Shown here: positions 1 to 5,560 of the stretch, one piece after another
How the letters are laid out: each line of letters starts with the position of its first letter
How positions within the stretch are numbered: the first letter of the stretch is position 1
DNA from: Pseudomonadota bacterium
GTDB lineage: Bacteria; Pseudomonadota; Alphaproteobacteria; Rhizobiales; Rhizobiaceae
Direction of reading: 5' to 3'
Assembly (NCBI GenBank): GCA_023433855.1
Contig: JAEYTV010000340.1
Span: 1 to 5,560 of the forward strand
DNA: 5,560 bases
Notes under the pieces: model-generated
The model's input: the letters and a program-made list of their open reading frames with translations, nothing else
Databases searched by the model: none
What the model was told of the DNA's origin: nothing
Translations under genes and position numbers: made by a program

Positions 1-1366
1 ACCCAACGCCGAGAGACGACTTGACCATCACCACGTCTCCAGGCCTGACCGAACGCACAGCGAACTCCGCGAGCTCGGCGGTCATCCCGCGATACTCGAC
101 GTGAACGCTTTCCGGAAGCGCATCCCGCAGTGCCGTCATTTCTGGTCCCGCAAGCCATACATGCTCGATGCCGGCAGCAAGCAGCGGACCCGCAAGTTCC
201 TCATGCACCCGGGTGGAAAACTCGCCCATTTCCAGCATGTCGCCAAGTACAGCAATCCGCCGTCCGCCCGGCCCCGGAACGGCCGAAGCGAGCAACGCGA
301 TTGCGGCGCGCATGGAAGCTGGATTGGCATTGTAGCTTTCGTCGATCAATGTCAGGCGTTCGCCAGCCATCTCCAGAAGGTGACGTTCTCCGCGTCCCTT
401 GACCGGCTTCAGGGCGGAGAGTGCGCCCATTGCCTTTGTCATATCGGCTCCCATAAGGAAGCAGGAGCCGAGCGCCGCCATGGCGTTTTCGGCGACATGG
501 CGTCCAGGCGAGCCGATATGGATTTCCGAGGTTTCGCCGTTGATGACGGCCCAGACGGTCGAACTCTCGGCGTTTCCTTCGAAATCGGCCAGCCGGAAAT
601 CGGCCTTGGCGTGCTGGCCGAATGTGTAGACATGCGGGACCGCCGTTTCCTGGGCCCTCTGCTCCAGAAAGCCAAACTGCCGGTTGTCGCGATTGAGGAT
701 GGCTGCTCCGCCCGGTTCAAGGCCCTCGAATATTTCTGCCTTGGCAGCCGCGATCTCTTCCAGAGTGTTGAAATGTCCGAGATGGGCAGCGGCGATGGTG
801 GTGATGATGGCCACATGAGGCCGCACCATCTTCACAAGCGGACGGATCTCCCCCGCGTGGTTCATTCCGATTTCGAACACCCCGAAGTCGGCGTCGGCCG
901 GCATGCGCGCCAGGGTCAGGGGCACGCCCCAATGATTGTTGAACGACGCCACCGCGGCGTGAACCTTGCCCGAGGGCGAGAGCAGGTGCCCCAACATCTC
1001 TTTGGTAGTCGTCTTGCCCACGGAACCGGTCACGGCGACGATGCGGGCCCGGCAGCGCTCCCGAGACGCCAGCGCGAGCCGGCCGAGAGCCGCCAGCACG
1101 TCATCGACCACGATCATCGGCACGATCAGTCGCCCAAGCGCCGGAAGCTTCGCCTCGCTGACGACGATCAGGGTCGCCCCGTTCGCCACCGCCAGGCTGG
1201 CGAAGTCATGCCCGTCGACCCGATCGCCCTTGATGGCGAAGAACACCTCTTCTGCGCCGATCGTTCGGCTGTCGATCGATATCCCCTGGATGCCCTCCGG
1301 TAACGTTCCGATGGGTCTGCCGCCCATGGCGGCCATCATCTCTTCGGATGTCCAAAGAAAGCTCAT
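1..1366 (-). CDS. murF: MurF, UDP-N-acetylmuramoyl-tripeptide--D-alanyl-D-alanine ligase (C-terminus cut by left window edge)
   Basis: This cytoplasmic ATP-dependent ligase adds the D-Ala-D-Ala dipeptide to UDP-MurNAc-tripeptide, giving the pentapeptide that transpeptidases later cross-link. I translated the minus strand from the ATG at 1366: 455 complete codons stay open to the window edge. The N-terminal uridine-binding domain carries SIDSRTI (residues 30-36). The central ATPase domain has the P-loop TGSVGKTT (113-120), FNNHWGVPL (142-150) and the metal-binding EIGMNHAGE (165-173). The C-terminal domain has KGRGERH (323-329), [11 protein letters not shown] (342-352) and GDMLEMGE (375-382). 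The last visible residues, VKSSLGVG, match the family's final Lys-Gly/Ser-Ser motif, so only about 20 residues should be missing. The start is well supported: ATG overlaps the murE stop as ATGA and has a strong GGAGGAG 8 bases upstream. The P-loop has Val where Ser is common (E. coli GSSGKT). Identification is secure. Confidence 0.97.
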   Translation of the reverse strand, partial: MSFLWTSEEMMAAMGGRPIGTLPEGIQGISIDSRTIGAEEVFFAIKGDRVDGHDFASLAVANGATLIVVSEAKLPALGRLIVPMIVVDDVLAALGRLALASRERCRARIVAVTGSVGKTTTKEMLGHLLSPSGKVHAAVASFNNHWGVPLTLARMPADADFGVFEIGMNHAGEIRPLVKMVRPHVAIITTIAAAHLGHFNTLEEIAAAKAEIFEGLEPGGAAILNRDNRQFGFLEQRAQETAVPHVYTFGQHAKADFRLADFEGNAESSTVWAVINGETSEIHIGSPGRHVAENAMAALGSCFLMGADMTKAMGALSALKPVKGRGERHLLEMAGERLTLIDESYNANPASMRAAIALLASAVPGPGGRRIAVLGDMLEMGEFSTRVHEELAGPLLAAGIEHVWLAGPEMTALRDALPESVHVEYRGMTAELAEFAVRSVRPGDVVMVKSSLGVG

Positions 1367-2823
1367 GACTTCAGCTCCTCCAGCGCGGCGCGGACTTCGA
1401 CATGGTCGGAGAACGGCAGGACGGTCGTACCGATCGTCTGCCCCTCCTCATGGCCCTTGCCGGCGACGATCAACGTATCGCCGGGTCCCAGCATTCTCAC
1501 CGCCTCCCGGATCGCGTTCGCACGGTCGCCGATCTCGATTGCACCCGGAGCCGCCGCCATGATTTCGGAACGGATCACCTCAGGAACCTCGGAGCGAGGA
1601 TTGTCGTCGGTGACGATGACGACGTCTGCAAGACGGGTTGCCACCTCCCCCATGATCGGCCGCTTGCCCTTGTCCCTGTCCCCGCCGCAACCGAAGACAA
1701 CGATGACGCGGCCGGTGGTGAACGGCCGCACCGAAGCCAGGACGTTTTCAAGCGCGTCCGGCTTGTGTGCATAATCGACATAGGCCAGCGCACCGTCGCG
1801 TGTGTGGCCAATGAGCTCCAGACGACCCGACGCGCCCACGAGTTTTTCGAGCGCGGCCATCGTGGTTGGAGCGGAAACCCCGGTGGCCAGGGCAAGCCCG
1901 GCGGCAACGAGAGCATTCGCCACCTGAAAATCGCCGGCGAGAGGAATGTCCACCTCGAAGATCTCGCCCCCCAGATGAATTTCGGCCGTCTGCTTGTGGC
2001 GAAAATGCTCGACACGCTTGAGGCACAGGTAGTCGCCCTTGCGACCGACGGTGCGGACATCGAGGCCGGACGCCGTGGCCACCCTGATTGCTTCGGCCGA
2101 CCAGGCGTCGTCCGAAAAGATCACTGCCGGCCCACCTTTGGGCATCAGCGTATCGAAAAGCCGCATCTTCGCGGCCATGTAACTTTCCACCGTTGGATGA
2201 TAGTCCATGTGATCGCGGCCGAGATTGGTGAAGGCGGCAGCAGCGAGGTGGACCCCGTCGAGGCGGCTCTGGTCGAGGCCGTGGCTGGACGCTTCCATGG
2301 CCGCATGCGTCACACCCTCGGCAGAAAGCTCCGCGAGAAGCTTTTGCAACTCGACCGGATCCGGCGTCGTGAGAGAGCCGTAGTCGTTTCGTGTGGGAGA
2401 AATGACGCCGGTCGTGCCGATCTGAGCGGCGGGGTAGCCTGCATGATCCCAGATCTGCCGAGTGAACGAGGCGACAGATGTCTTTCCCGCCGTTCCGGTG
2501 ACTGCAACGATGGTGGCTGGCTGCGCTCCGTAGAAGCGGGCCGCGGCGATTGCCAGCAGCCTGCGCGGGTTGGAGACGACAAGGATGGGAATTCCGGCAT
2601 CTGCCGGGTGGGCCGCGATTGCGGCGACCGCGCCGCGTGCGGCCGCGTCGCCGATATAGCCTCCACCATCCGCTTTCGTACCGGCAAGCGCAGCAAACAG
2701 CATGCCCGGCCGGATCTTGCGGCTATCCGATGAAAGGCCCGTGATCTCGATGTCTCCTGCCGGTCCTGCCAGCAACTCGGCTAGCTCCGGAAAATCCGGT
2801 CCGGCAAGGTTTCGCAATTTCAT
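1363..2823 (-). CDS. murE: MurE, UDP-N-acetylmuramoyl-L-alanyl-D-glutamate--2,6-diaminopimelate ligase
   Basis: This cytoplasmic ATP-dependent ligase adds meso-diaminopimelate to UDP-MurNAc-L-Ala-D-Glu, the third peptide residue of peptidoglycan precursors. With the start chosen here it has 486 residues, a normal length. Motifs in this numbering are: SSDSR (31-35) in the UDP-binding domain; P-loop TGTAGKT (109-115); TTPDP (152-156); MEASSHGL (176-183); the Lys of AAKMRLF (219), the expected carbamylated metal-bridging lysine; [13 protein letters not shown] (377-389); DNPR (407-410), the meso-DAP specificity motif; and GKGHE (455-459). DNPR rather than the lysine-type motif supports a Gram-negative DAP wall. 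The start is uncertain. The frame stays open to a TTG at 2883 that overlaps the ftsI stop as TTGA, and another ATG lies at 2838. None of the three has a strong ribosome binding site. I chose ATG 2823 because MKLRNLAG looks like the usual N-terminus of rhizobial MurE. Confidence 0.96.
   Translation of the reverse strand: MKLRNLAGPDFPELAELLAGPAGDIEITGLSSDSRKIRPGMLFAALAGTKADGGGYIGDAAARGAVAAIAAHPADAGIPILVVSNPRRLLAIAAARFYGAQPATIVAVTGTAGKTSVASFTRQIWDHAGYPAAQIGTTGVISPTRNDYGSLTTPDPVELQKLLAELSAEGVTHAAMEASSHGLDQSRLDGVHLAAAAFTNLGRDHMDYHPTVESYMAAKMRLFDTLMPKGGPAVIFSDDAWSAEAIRVATASGLDVRTVGRKGDYLCLKRVEHFRHKQTAEIHLGGEIFEVDIPLAGDFQVANALVAAGLALATGVSAPTTMAALEKLVGASGRLELIGHTRDGALAYVDYAHKPDALENVLASVRPFTTGRVIVVFGCGGDRDKGKRPIMGEVATRLADVVIVTDDNPRSEVPEVIRSEIMAAAPGAIEIGDRANAIREAVRMLGPGDTLIVAGKGHEEGQTIGTTVLPFSDHVEVRAALEELKS
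1375..1381 (-). promoter_or_regulatory. Ribosome binding site of murF, inside the end of murE
   Basis: The minus strand reads GGAGGAG, ending 8 bases before the murF ATG. This is a near-ideal Shine-Dalgarno sequence and spacing. It lies in the last codons of murE (the Leu-Glu-Glu-Leu near the C-terminus) and fixes the murF start, which overlaps the murE stop as ATGA. The arrangement suggests MurF is made by coupled reinitiation as well as by direct ribosome binding. Confidence 0.85.
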
Positions 2824-2879
2824 CGCCTGATTGTCCATCTTGAGCGTCGTCCCACGAATCGTCGCTCGTTTGTTGTCGC
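2824..2879 (-). other. Short ftsI-murE spacer (or N-terminal extension of MurE)
   Basis: These 56 bases are the only possible gap between genes in the window. They contain no convincing hairpin terminator or promoter that I can see. The stretch is open in the murE frame: reading from the TTG at 2883 adds 20 residues, with an alternative ATG at 2838 adding 5. A ribosome binding site is weak everywhere here; the best purine run is GGGACGA, 8 bases upstream of the 2838 ATG. Its status depends on which murE start is used. Confidence 0.5.
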
Positions 2880-4619
2880 TCAATAAGACACGAGCAGGGC
2901 AGAACCGTCATTGCCGAATTTCGGCTTTACACCAAGAATCGGGGCGGCGCGGCTGATGATTTCCTTGACCATGGGAGCCGCCGAGGTCGACGCAAGGGCC
3001 GCACCATTGCCCTTGTCGGTCTTCGGCTCGTCGGCGAAGGAGAGAACTACATATTGCGGATTGTCCATCGGGAAGGCGGCGAGAAACGCGTTGAAGTTCT
3101 TGTCATGGGCATAGCGGCCATTGACGACCTTGTCGGCCGTACCCGTCTTCCCACCGACGTTGAAGCCCGCGACACGGGCGTTCCTGCCCGACCCGTTGAT
3201 GCCATTCCATTCGAAGAGGAAGCGCATGTCCTTGCTGGCTGAAGGCTCAAGAACCTGTTTTGCGAGTCTGTCGGCTTCTTCCCGGCTGCGCGGCACGAAA
3301 GTCGGCGGGATGTATTTGCCGCCGTTGACGAGAACGGCGCCGGCTACGGCGGTCTGCAGAGGCGTCGTCGAAACGCCGTGACCGAAGGATATCGTAATCG
3401 AGTTGATCTTCTTCCATTGCCGCGGCTCGCTTGGCTGCGCCACCTCCGGCAACTCGGTCTGCATCTTGGTCAGCAGCCCGAGCCTTGTCAGGAATTCCTT
3501 GTGCCCGTCGATGCCGACTGTATCGGCGATCTTTGCAGTTCCGATGTTCGAAGAATACTGAAAGATCTCCGGCACGCTCAGGACACGACCCTTCCCATGG
3601 AAATCCTTGATGGTGAAGCCGCCGATCCGGATCGGAAATCGCGCGTCGAAAGTATCGGACAACTTCACCTTGCCTGAATCGAGGCCCATGGCGATGGTGA
3701 ACGACTTGAAGGTCGACCCCATCTCGAAGGTGCCGTTCGACATCCGGTTGAACCAGCCTTCCTCTCCGCCGACTGCCGGATTGTTGGGGTCGAAATCCGG
3801 CGCGGAAGCCATGCCAAGGATCTCGCCCGTATGGGCGTCGATCACCACGGCACCGGCGCCGATGGATTTGTATTTCTCCATGGCGCCCACGACCACGTCG
3901 CGAACGATGGCCTGGACACGAAGGTCGATCGAGAGCTTCACCGGTTCGAGGGGCTGATTGGACGTCATTCCGACCGCGGTAAGGTCGGCCAGCCCCTGGC
4001 TGTCGACATACCGTTCCATCCCGGCCACTCCGCGGTTGTCGATGTTGACGTAACCGACCACATGCGCCGCGGTCGGACCGCCGGGGTAGAAGCGCCGCTT
4101 CTCGGGCCGGAAACCGATGCCCGGGATACCGAGCGCCAGGATCTGGCTCTGCTGCTTTGGCGTCAACTGACGACGCAGCCACTGGAACCGGGAGGCGGAC
4201 TTGAGCTTGGAATAGGTCGACTTCACGTCGAGATCCTGCAGCACGGTCGACAGCTTCTCGATCACCTCGTCGGCATCGACGATCTTGTGGGGTTCCGCAA
4301 ACAGCGAAACGGTCCGGATATCGGTCGCCAGCACCTCCCCGTTTCGGTCCACCAGGTCCGGGCGCGACGCCATCAAGCGATCGGCCGGCAGGATGCTGGA
4401 GGTCGTCAGCGGCTGCGCGACACCGTATTGAACGAGACGACCGCCGATCACGCAATAAAAGACGGTGAAGCCGGCGATCAGCAGGCCGACGCGGTTTTTG
4501 GCCTGAGCCGACTTCCGCTTGCGGCTTCCCTCGAAGGAAGCGGCCGGCCCGCGGCCGCGGCTTCCGGCCGAGATATGTGCGCGGCTTTTGAGAACCATGA
4601 TTCGAGACAGGAAGGACAT
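2880..4619 (-). CDS. ftsI: FtsI (PBP3), septal peptidoglycan D,D-transpeptidase
   Basis: This is a class B penicillin-binding protein that cross-links septal peptidoglycan in the periplasm and is the target of several beta-lactams. The protein has 579 residues. A basic cytoplasmic tail (1-42) is followed by one membrane-spanning segment (about 44-63) that acts as an uncleaved anchor. A non-catalytic PBP dimerisation domain follows, starting with [16 protein letters not shown] (85-100) and including RRFYPGG (175-181) and HVVGYV (186-191). The transpeptidase domain has all three active-site motifs: STFK (302-305, nucleophile Ser302, Lys305), SSN (356-358) and KTG (491-493). No PASTA domain follows, and the length is normal for Gram-negative FtsI. 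The ATG start shares one base with the ftsL stop (TGATG) and has GGTGA 7 bases upstream. The stop may overlap a TTG start of murE. Its partners are FtsL and, outside this window, FtsW and FtsQB. Identification is secure. Confidence 0.98.
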   Translation of the reverse strand: MSFLSRIMVLKSRAHISAGSRGRGPAASFEGSRKRKSAQAKNRVGLLIAGFTVFYCVIGGRLVQYGVAQPLTTSSILPADRLMASRPDLVDRNGEVLATDIRTVSLFAEPHKIVDADEVIEKLSTVLQDLDVKSTYSKLKSASRFQWLRRQLTPKQQSQILALGIPGIGFRPEKRRFYPGGPTAAHVVGYVNIDNRGVAGMERYVDSQGLADLTAVGMTSNQPLEPVKLSIDLRVQAIVRDVVVGAMEKYKSIGAGAVVIDAHTGEILGMASAPDFDPNNPAVGGEEGWFNRMSNGTFEMGSTFKSFTIAMGLDSGKVKLSDTFDARFPIRIGGFTIKDFHGKGRVLSVPEIFQYSSNIGTAKIADTVGIDGHKEFLTRLGLLTKMQTELPEVAQPSEPRQWKKINSITISFGHGVSTTPLQTAVAGAVLVNGGKYIPPTFVPRSREEADRLAKQVLEPSASKDMRFLFEWNGINGSGRNARVAGFNVGGKTGTADKVVNGRYAHDKNFNAFLAAFPMDNPQYVVLSFADEPKTDKGNGAALASTSAAPMVKEIISRAAPILGVKPKFGNDGSALLVSY

Positions 4620-5080
4620 CAGCGTTTCACCGATCCTGTGGAGATGATTTCAACTGCCCCCCGCGGCAGCGGAACGGGGATCTTCTCGGCGGGTATTGCC
4701 TTGGCAGCCGCGACACCCTTGAGGGCAGCAGCAACCTCGCTGTTGGTTCCGGCGATGATGTCTTCGATCGTTGTTTCGGGCTGCGGCAGCGCTGACCGCA
4801 ACATCGGCAGCTCCTTCGGCATGGCAAGCTGGGTCGGCTCAGTCGCCGCGAGCCCCAATTCGGCCTGATAGGTTGCAACCAGCCTTTGCAAGCGGTTGGG
4901 CTGCGTGAGCAACGCCCAATCAGCCTTCAAGAGGTCGATGGTGTCTTTCTCCAACCTGATCTCCGTCTCCAGGCGGCGCACCTCCGAAAGCTTTTCGTCG
5001 GCGCGATGCTTAATGCTGTATGTGACAACCGCTGCCGCTGTCATGACGCCGATGAGAACAAGATCGAAGCTACGAAGCAT
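4619..5080 (-). CDS. ftsL: FtsL-like cell division protein
   Basis: This 153-residue protein is called FtsL from its position between rsmH and ftsI and its bitopic architecture, because the family is poorly conserved in sequence. A very short N-terminus leads into one hydrophobic membrane segment (about 6-22). A charged heptad-like coiled-coil stretch follows (about 25-58), then [15 protein letters not shown] (53-67), which resembles the conserved motif of FtsL proteins, where Asn/Gln-Pro-x-Arg follows the coil. FtsL normally pairs with FtsB through this periplasmic coil and helps activate FtsWI. Residues from about 81 to the end form a tail rich in Ala, Pro and Glu, making the protein longer than E. 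coli FtsL (about 121 residues). The gene overlaps the rsmH stop by 11 bases and the ftsI start by 1 base. AGGGG 6 bases upstream supports the ATG. Databases may label such genes hypothetical. Confidence 0.88.
   Translation of the reverse strand: MLRSFDLVLIGVMTAAAVVTYSIKHRADEKLSEVRRLETEIRLEKDTIDLLKADWALLTQPNRLQRLVATYQAELGLAATEPTQLAMPKELPMLRSALPQPETTIEDIIAGTNSEVAAALKGVAAAKAIPAEKIPVPLPRGAVEIISTGSVKR
4627..4631 (-). promoter_or_regulatory. Probable ribosome binding site of ftsI, inside the end of ftsL
   Basis: The minus strand reads GGTGA, 7 bases before the ftsI ATG, within the last codons of ftsL. It matches part of the anti-Shine-Dalgarno complement at good spacing. A second purine run, AGGA, lies 14 bases upstream of the start and is probably too distant. 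Together with the TGATG stop-start overlap it supports the ATG at 4619 over the internal Met 8. Confidence 0.5.
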
Positions 5081-5560
5081 CCTGGGCCCCTATCTTGGCG
5101 AGACTTGCGAGGTCGGGCAGATCGAAGATCGACATGTCCGCTGCCCTGGGAGGTACATCGCTGCGAATTGCGGCTCGCAGCTTTGCGGATCGTGCGCGCG
5201 GATTGATCTGCGCCTCCTCCTCCGAGGCAACCACCACCGAACGCCCCAATGCCGTGAACACCGGGGGTTTCGCTTCCACCAGCGGCATGTGGCGAGACCC
5301 CGACGCCTTGCCGGAGCGGTCGGCTAGGAACTGCTTCACGATCCGGTCCTCGAGCGAATGGAAAGTGACGACGACGAGCCGCCCTCCCGGTTTCAACACA
5401 CGTTCGGCAGCAAAGAGGGCCTGGGCGAGTTCACCCAGTTCATCGTTCACGAAGATGCGCAGAGCCTGGAAGACCCGCGTCGCCGGATGGATCTTGTCCT
5501 TGGCTCTGCGGGGATTGACGCTCTCTATCAGATTGGCGAGATCCCGGGTCGTGACGAAGG
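5070..5560 (-). CDS. rsmH: RsmH (MraW), 16S rRNA m4C1402 methyltransferase (N-terminal part beyond right window edge)
   Basis: This S-adenosylmethionine-dependent enzyme N4-methylates C1402 of 16S rRNA in the ribosomal P site. The last 162 codons are visible and run open to the window edge; the family is usually a little over 300 residues, so roughly half is present. Visible family motifs, in order, are: [18 protein letters not shown], spanning about 5440-5489; [23 protein letters not shown], about 5330-5400, the most characteristic stretch; and [11 protein letters not shown] near the C-terminus (about 5154-5186). The GTG at 5450 is an internal Val of the FVNDEL motif, not a start. The S-adenosylmethionine-binding motif I and the true start lie outside the window. 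The gene ends in TAG at 5070, overlapping ftsL by 11 bases. It is the most upstream gene seen here; mraZ usually precedes it in such clusters. Identification is secure. Confidence 0.96.
   Translation of the reverse strand, partial: FVTTRDLANLIESVNPRRAKDKIHPATRVFQALRIFVNDELGELAQALFAAERVLKPGGRLVVVTFHSLEDRIVKQFLADRSGKASGSRHMPLVEAKPPVFTALGRSVVVASEEEAQINPRARSAKLRAAIRSDVPPRAADMSIFDLPDLASLAKIGAQDAS
5087..5091 (-). promoter_or_regulatory. Probable ribosome binding site of ftsL, inside the end of rsmH
   Basis: The minus strand reads AGGGG, 6 bases before the ftsL ATG, inside the last codons of rsmH. It supports the start at 5080, which produces an 11-base overlap with the rsmH reading frame, and suggests translation of ftsL is coupled to that of rsmH. 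Confidence 0.5.

Larger units (their letters stand above)
1..5560 (-). other. Part of the dcw (division and cell wall) operon
   Basis: Five co-directional genes, rsmH, ftsL, ftsI, murE and murF, fill the window with almost no intergenic space, in the order conserved in many bacteria. Stop-start junctions are an 11-base overlap (rsmH/ftsL), TGATG (ftsL/ftsI), either TTGA or a 56-base gap (ftsI/murE), and ATGA (murE/murF). I see no internal promoter or terminator. The cluster's usual promoter upstream of mraZ or rsmH, and the downstream genes such as mraY, murD and ftsW, would lie outside the window; this is expectation from the family, not observation. Confidence 0.9.

Noticed and set aside
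101..1303. A 400-codon open frame on the plus strand opposite murF
   Set aside because: It is a shadow of murF. The minus-strand frame has every MurF motif, while the plus frame gives a Cys/His/Arg-rich, low-hydrophobicity product with no recognisable domain, typical of antisense frames in high-GC genes.
1402..2733. A 443-codon open frame on the plus strand opposite murE
   Set aside because: The product is Arg/Gly/His/Asp-rich without a recognisable family and lies exactly antisense to the conserved MurE coding sequence; it is explained by codon bias.
3247..4455. A 402-codon open frame on the minus strand within ftsI, in another frame
   Set aside because: It is an out-of-frame reading of ftsI, extremely Arg-rich, while the ftsI frame contains all three penicillin-binding motifs.
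4524..4541. A small hairpin (GCTTCC / GGAAGC, 6-base stem, 6-base loop) followed by a GC-rich palindrome-like stretch to about 4570
   Set aside because: It lies inside the ftsI coding sequence, has no T-run on the transcribed side, and encodes the basic FtsI tail. Chance GC-rich complementarity is sufficient.
4697..4713. A 17-base exact repeat (TGCCTTGGCAGCCGCGA) shared with 737-753
   Set aside because: Both copies are coding and encode Ala-Ala-Ala-Lys-Ala in FtsL and MurF respectively. Favoured Ala and Lys codons explain it, and nothing else around the copies matches.
3831..4868. A 345-codon open frame on the plus strand opposite ftsI and ftsL
   Set aside because: It crosses the boundary between two real genes, has no recognisable domain, and has the composition of an antisense shadow.
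5070..5450. A GTG at 5450 as the start of a separate 126-residue protein
   Set aside because: The frame continues to the window edge, and the Val belongs to the RsmH FVNDEL motif with the family's [12 protein letters not shown] directly before it, so this is an internal codon of rsmH.
1..5560. Possible mobile element, CRISPR array, tRNA, riboswitch or undescribed system
   Set aside because: No direct-repeat array, terminal inverted repeat, transposase, tRNA-like fold or unexplained stretch over 60 bases was found. The window is fully occupied by conserved dcw genes.

Overview
The window lies wholly inside a division and cell-wall (dcw) gene cluster of an alphaproteobacterium, most likely in the Rhizobiaceae or a nearby family of the Hyphomicrobiales (Rhizobiales). 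Three things suggest this: the high GC content (by eye, about 60 percent or more); the order rsmH-ftsL-ftsI-murE-murF; and the style of the proteins, including a long FtsL with a C-terminal tail, an FtsI with a basic N-terminal tail, and Mur ligase sequences that resemble remembered rhizobial homologues. The taxon is inferred from memory of such proteins, not from a search.

All genes are on the minus strand, so transcription runs from the right edge to the left edge. From right to left these are: the C-terminal half of rsmH (16S rRNA m4C1402 methyltransferase, cut by the right edge); ftsL (small bitopic divisome protein); ftsI (PBP3, the septal peptidoglycan transpeptidase); murE (meso-diaminopimelate ligase); and murF (D-Ala-D-Ala-adding ligase, cut by the left edge just short of its C-terminus). 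Three of the four junctions overlap by 1 to 11 bases. The fourth, ftsI to murE, is a gap of about 56 bases or a 3-base overlap, depending on the murE start. No promoter or terminator is visible, and the spacing fits one polycistronic transcript with translational coupling.

The genes form one pathway. MurE and MurF add the third residue and the terminal D-Ala-D-Ala to the UDP-MurNAc peptide in the cytoplasm. After lipid-linked export, FtsI cross-links those pentapeptides at the septum as part of the divisome that includes FtsL. RsmH modifies the ribosomal decoding centre and is linked to this cluster mainly by conserved gene order.

I looked for an undescribed system, mobile element, CRISPR array, RNA gene or long unexplained stretch and found none. 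Nearly every base is assigned to a conserved housekeeping gene. The long open frames on the plus strand are high-GC shadows. The points worth a second look are modest: the murE start, the FtsL tail, the FtsI N-terminal tail and the P-loop variants of the two ligases.
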